Shown one piece after another: positions 62,166 to 64,000 of a stretch of 64,000 nt of DNA. Position 1 is the first letter of the stretch; the number at the start of each line of letters is the position of its first letter. This DNA comes from Kordia sp. SMS9 (GTDB taxonomy: Bacteria > Bacteroidota > Bacteroidia > Flavobacteriales > Flavobacteriaceae). The notes beneath the pieces are model-generated. The model worked only from the letters and a program-made list of their open reading frames with translations, ran no database searches and was not told the origin of the DNA. Where the stretch lies: positions 482,465 to 546,464 of the forward strand of contig NZ_CP031153.1 of NCBI RefSeq assembly GCF_003352465.1. The letters run 5' to 3'. Made by a program: the position numbers and the translations under genes.

Positions 62166-64000
62166 TTAGGGCAATTGCTCTTGTATTTGATAGGTACTGA
62201 AATTCAAGAAGTTTCCTGGATGTGCCAATATGTTTTGCAAAATGAAAGGTGTGTCAGGACTGGTTCCTGAATATTGTGTTTTCCCGTCAAGATTCAAGTC
62301 ATTGACATTGTATCCATTGATCGTGTAGGTTGGAAAGTTTAAAAAGTTTCCTAGATCATTTAGCACAGCAGATAAGATACTTGGCGCATCTGGTGTAGTT
62401 CCTGAGTATTGAATGAGAGTATCGCCATTTACATTCCCTGTCCACATAGCGACTTTTCCTGTAGGCATGCCAAATGAAGTTTGCCCATTGCTTCCAAACG
62501 TGTTTTGACTCGCTTGATTGGTAAAGTCTACAGTAGTAGGCAATCCTTCTAAAAAGACAATACTGGTATTGGTCATAATTCCTAAGTGATTCCGATGTTT
62601 TATAGCAATGTGATAGTTTCCTTCTGGCACTACAAAATTGATGGTTGAGTTTCCATCTGTGTTTACTACATCTCCATCGCGTTGCAGCAAAGCAGATTGA
62701 CTTGCAATTACCTCTGTATTTGTTGTGGTACTTCTGAGTTCTATCCAAACCCAATCTACAATAGCATCTGTTCCCGTAACATCAAACACCTCAGCTCTCG
62801 AGGTCATTCCGTCTGCGTACGGACTTTGTATAGGCAACATATCTAACACACGAAGATCATCGCGCATTAAGGTTTCTTCTCCTACATTTGGATTGAACAA
62901 AGCGCCTTGTAAAAATACTTTTGCGGCTACTTCAATCGGATCTTTTCCTTCTACTACAAAATCATCAAGCACAATTCCTTCTTCCGTAATGACACTATCA
63001 GACACCAATCGCATTCTAAAGATAATATTGTCTTCCATGGTTAAATCGGTTTCGCCAAGTATTGCATTTGCCTTAAAATCATATCCATATTCATTCATCG
63101 TAGTGTTTGCGCCTGTCCATTGTGCTCCAGGACAACCTGGACAATCAAATTGATCCGTTCGATTGCTGTTGTACCAGTTGGGTTGACTATTTGTAGTTCC
63201 TAAATTTTGCCATGTTTGTCCACCGTTTAATGAATATTGCACATTTGCCCAATCCCAGTTTTCTTCTAATATATACGCCATTTGAAATTTTAAGACAGGA
63301 TCAATTATTTGCGTAAAATCATAACAATTAGAGATTAAATATGCTTCTACACCTTCAGGATAATTTCCTGATAAGTTGGTGGCATACGCTTGCGTTCCTG
63401 TAGCAACACTGCTTAGTACCGATCCGCTTGGCACACCTCGTTGCCAAACTCCGTTTTCAACAATTAAATTATCGGAAGCACTTTCAAATGAGTTTGTGAC
63501 ATTAAAATCTCCCGATGAATTGACGCTAAAGTCTCGTGTACGAATGTTATTTGCTGTATTTCCATCATTTGCAATTGTAGTACTTACTTCGAGTGTGTAC
63601 GATCCTGAAGCTACTGTGATTTCAGGTAAATTAATTAGTGTTTCTTCATTAGATTGCAACATGCCATTCCACGTATAGTTATACATTGTGCCGCCAGTAA
63701 TACCATAGCTAATGGTGATTTCTGTAATGTCATCAATTCCATTGCTTCGTACTTGTATTTGTGGCGAAATGTCTCCACAGCTTGTTTGTGTATTGTTCGG
63801 ATTGATGATCGCGCGTAAGCTGACATCATTTTGTAATAATTGTATAGGAATTGATGAGCGCCACAAGCCACGACCATACGTAGCTGCTGTGATGGATTGA
63901 TCGTCCAAGTTGATTTCTAAATCTTCTATTTTAGTATTTGGCAAATTTGTCATAAACGGTTGCCAATCTGTACTACTATCATCTAAACGATAGACTCCTA
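62166..64000 (-). CDS. BNR/sialidase-like propeller end plus shared C-terminal module (cut by window end)
   Basis: The frame is open to the window edge; the Met at 63953 is internal, since the preceding codons read GVYRLDDSSTDWQPF, a BNR/VPS10-type propeller strand that runs into TYGRGLWRSS. At least 611 residues are visible. After the propeller come a CARDB-like beta domain (about RAIINPNNTQTSCGDI), a jellyroll (ESASDNLIVENGVWQRG to DDFVVEG) and, from about 62925 downward, the shared module (KVFLQGALFNPNVGEE, GNVNGDTLIQYSGTTPD, NDLNLDGKTQYSGTSPDTPF, ending NFLNFSTYQIQEQLP). It lacks a canonical type A sorting domain. The 5' end lies outside the window. Confidence 0.85.
   Translation of the reverse strand, partial: GVYRLDDSSTDWQPFMTNLPNTKIEDLEINLDDQSITAATYGRGLWRSSIPIQLLQNDVSLRAIINPNNTQTSCGDISPQIQVRSNGIDDITEITISYGITGGTMYNYTWNGMLQSNEETLINLPEITVASGSYTLEVSTTIANDGNTANNIRTRDFSVNSSGDFNVTNSFESASDNLIVENGVWQRGVPSGSVLSSVATGTQAYATNLSGNYPEGVEAYLISNCYDFTQIIDPVLKFQMAYILEENWDWANVQYSLNGGQTWQNLGTTNSQPNWYNSNRTDQFDCPGCPGAQWTGANTTMNEYGYDFKANAILGETDLTMEDNIIFRMRLVSDSVITEEGIVLDDFVVEGKDPIEVAAKVFLQGALFNPNVGEETLMRDDLRVLDMLPIQSPYADGMTSRAEVFDVTGTDAIVDWVWIELRSTTTNTEVIASQSALLQRDGDVVNTDGNSTINFVVPEGNYHIAIKHRNHLGIMTNTSIVFLEGLPTTVDFTNQASQNTFGSNGQTSFGMPTGKVAMWTGNVNGDTLIQYSGTTPDAPSILSAVLNDLGNFLNFPTYTINGYNVNDLNLDGKTQYSGTSPDTPFILQNILAHPGNFLNFSTYQIQEQLP

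Noticed and set aside
1..64000. CRISPR array or insertion sequence
   Set aside because: No regularly spaced direct repeats and no transposase frame with terminal inverted repeats were seen anywhere.

Overview
The window is low-GC (roughly one third G+C by eye) chromosomal DNA from a Bacteroidota bacterium, almost certainly a marine-type member of the Flavobacteriaceae; a Kordia-like genus is my best guess, but the sequence does not prove it. Supporting signs are type IX secretion (T9SS) C-terminal sorting domains, a flavobacterial DUF7619-type surface module, promoters of the TTG / TAnnTTTG type with weak or no Shine-Dalgarno sequences, the XrtF exosortase pair, a GYDIA-family GHMP kinase next to HMG-CoA reductase, and the gene order purH-mreBCD-PBP2-rodA.

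Layout. (1) 1-10.5 kb: a tandem same-strand array of at least five paralogous secreted proteins (the first cut by the window edge), each with an MG2-like N-terminal half and a C-terminal TonB plug-like domain without a beta-barrel. (2) 10.6-12.2 kb: exosortase XrtF with its partner protein, divergent from a GAF-type free methionine-R-sulfoxide reductase. (3) 12.5-19.7 kb: purH followed by the cell elongation operon mreB-mreC-mreD-PBP2-rodA. (4) 19.7-24.8 kb: a lipoprotein, a C39-like/VKOR/thioredoxin fusion, a DinB protein, a small acidic protein, a secreted DNA/RNA nuclease and a lone OppC/DppC-type permease. (5) 24.8-35.4 kb: the Prc protease, surE, a small membrane protein, lpxB, a lipoprotein, an NlpC/P60 hydrolase, a large T9SS surface protein and comEC. 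(6) 35.4-42.0 kb: a secreted thioredoxin and a peptide-utilisation operon of DPP IV and two proton-coupled POT peptide transporters. (7) 42.2-44.8 kb: mevalonate pathway genes and a small Cys-rich protein with a lanthipeptide-type leader. (8) 44.9-52.7 kb: a minus-strand envelope operon coaX, outer membrane protein, TPR protein, lptC, small membrane protein, CNNM/CorC protein and PpiD-like chaperone. (9) 52.8-56.8 kb: tRNA-Phe and an accessory stretch with a 740-nt gene-poor region, poorly known genes, a JAMM-like lipoprotein and a RadC remnant. (10) 56.9-64.0 kb: a minus-strand run of surface proteins; three of the four end in the same roughly 250-residue C-terminal module containing two dockerin-like repeats, and the last runs off the window.

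How it works together. Much of the window serves the cell envelope: wall elongation (mre/rodA/PBP2), lipid A and LPS (lpxB, lptC), outer membrane protein folding (PpiD-like), wall hydrolysis (NlpC/P60), and surface proteins exported by T9SS. DPP IV plus POT transporters fits growth on protein. The least explained elements are the MG2/plug array, the shared C-terminal module, the orphan RiPP-like precursor together with the orphan C39-like/VKOR/Trx protein, and the gene-poor region with tandem minus-strand terminators.
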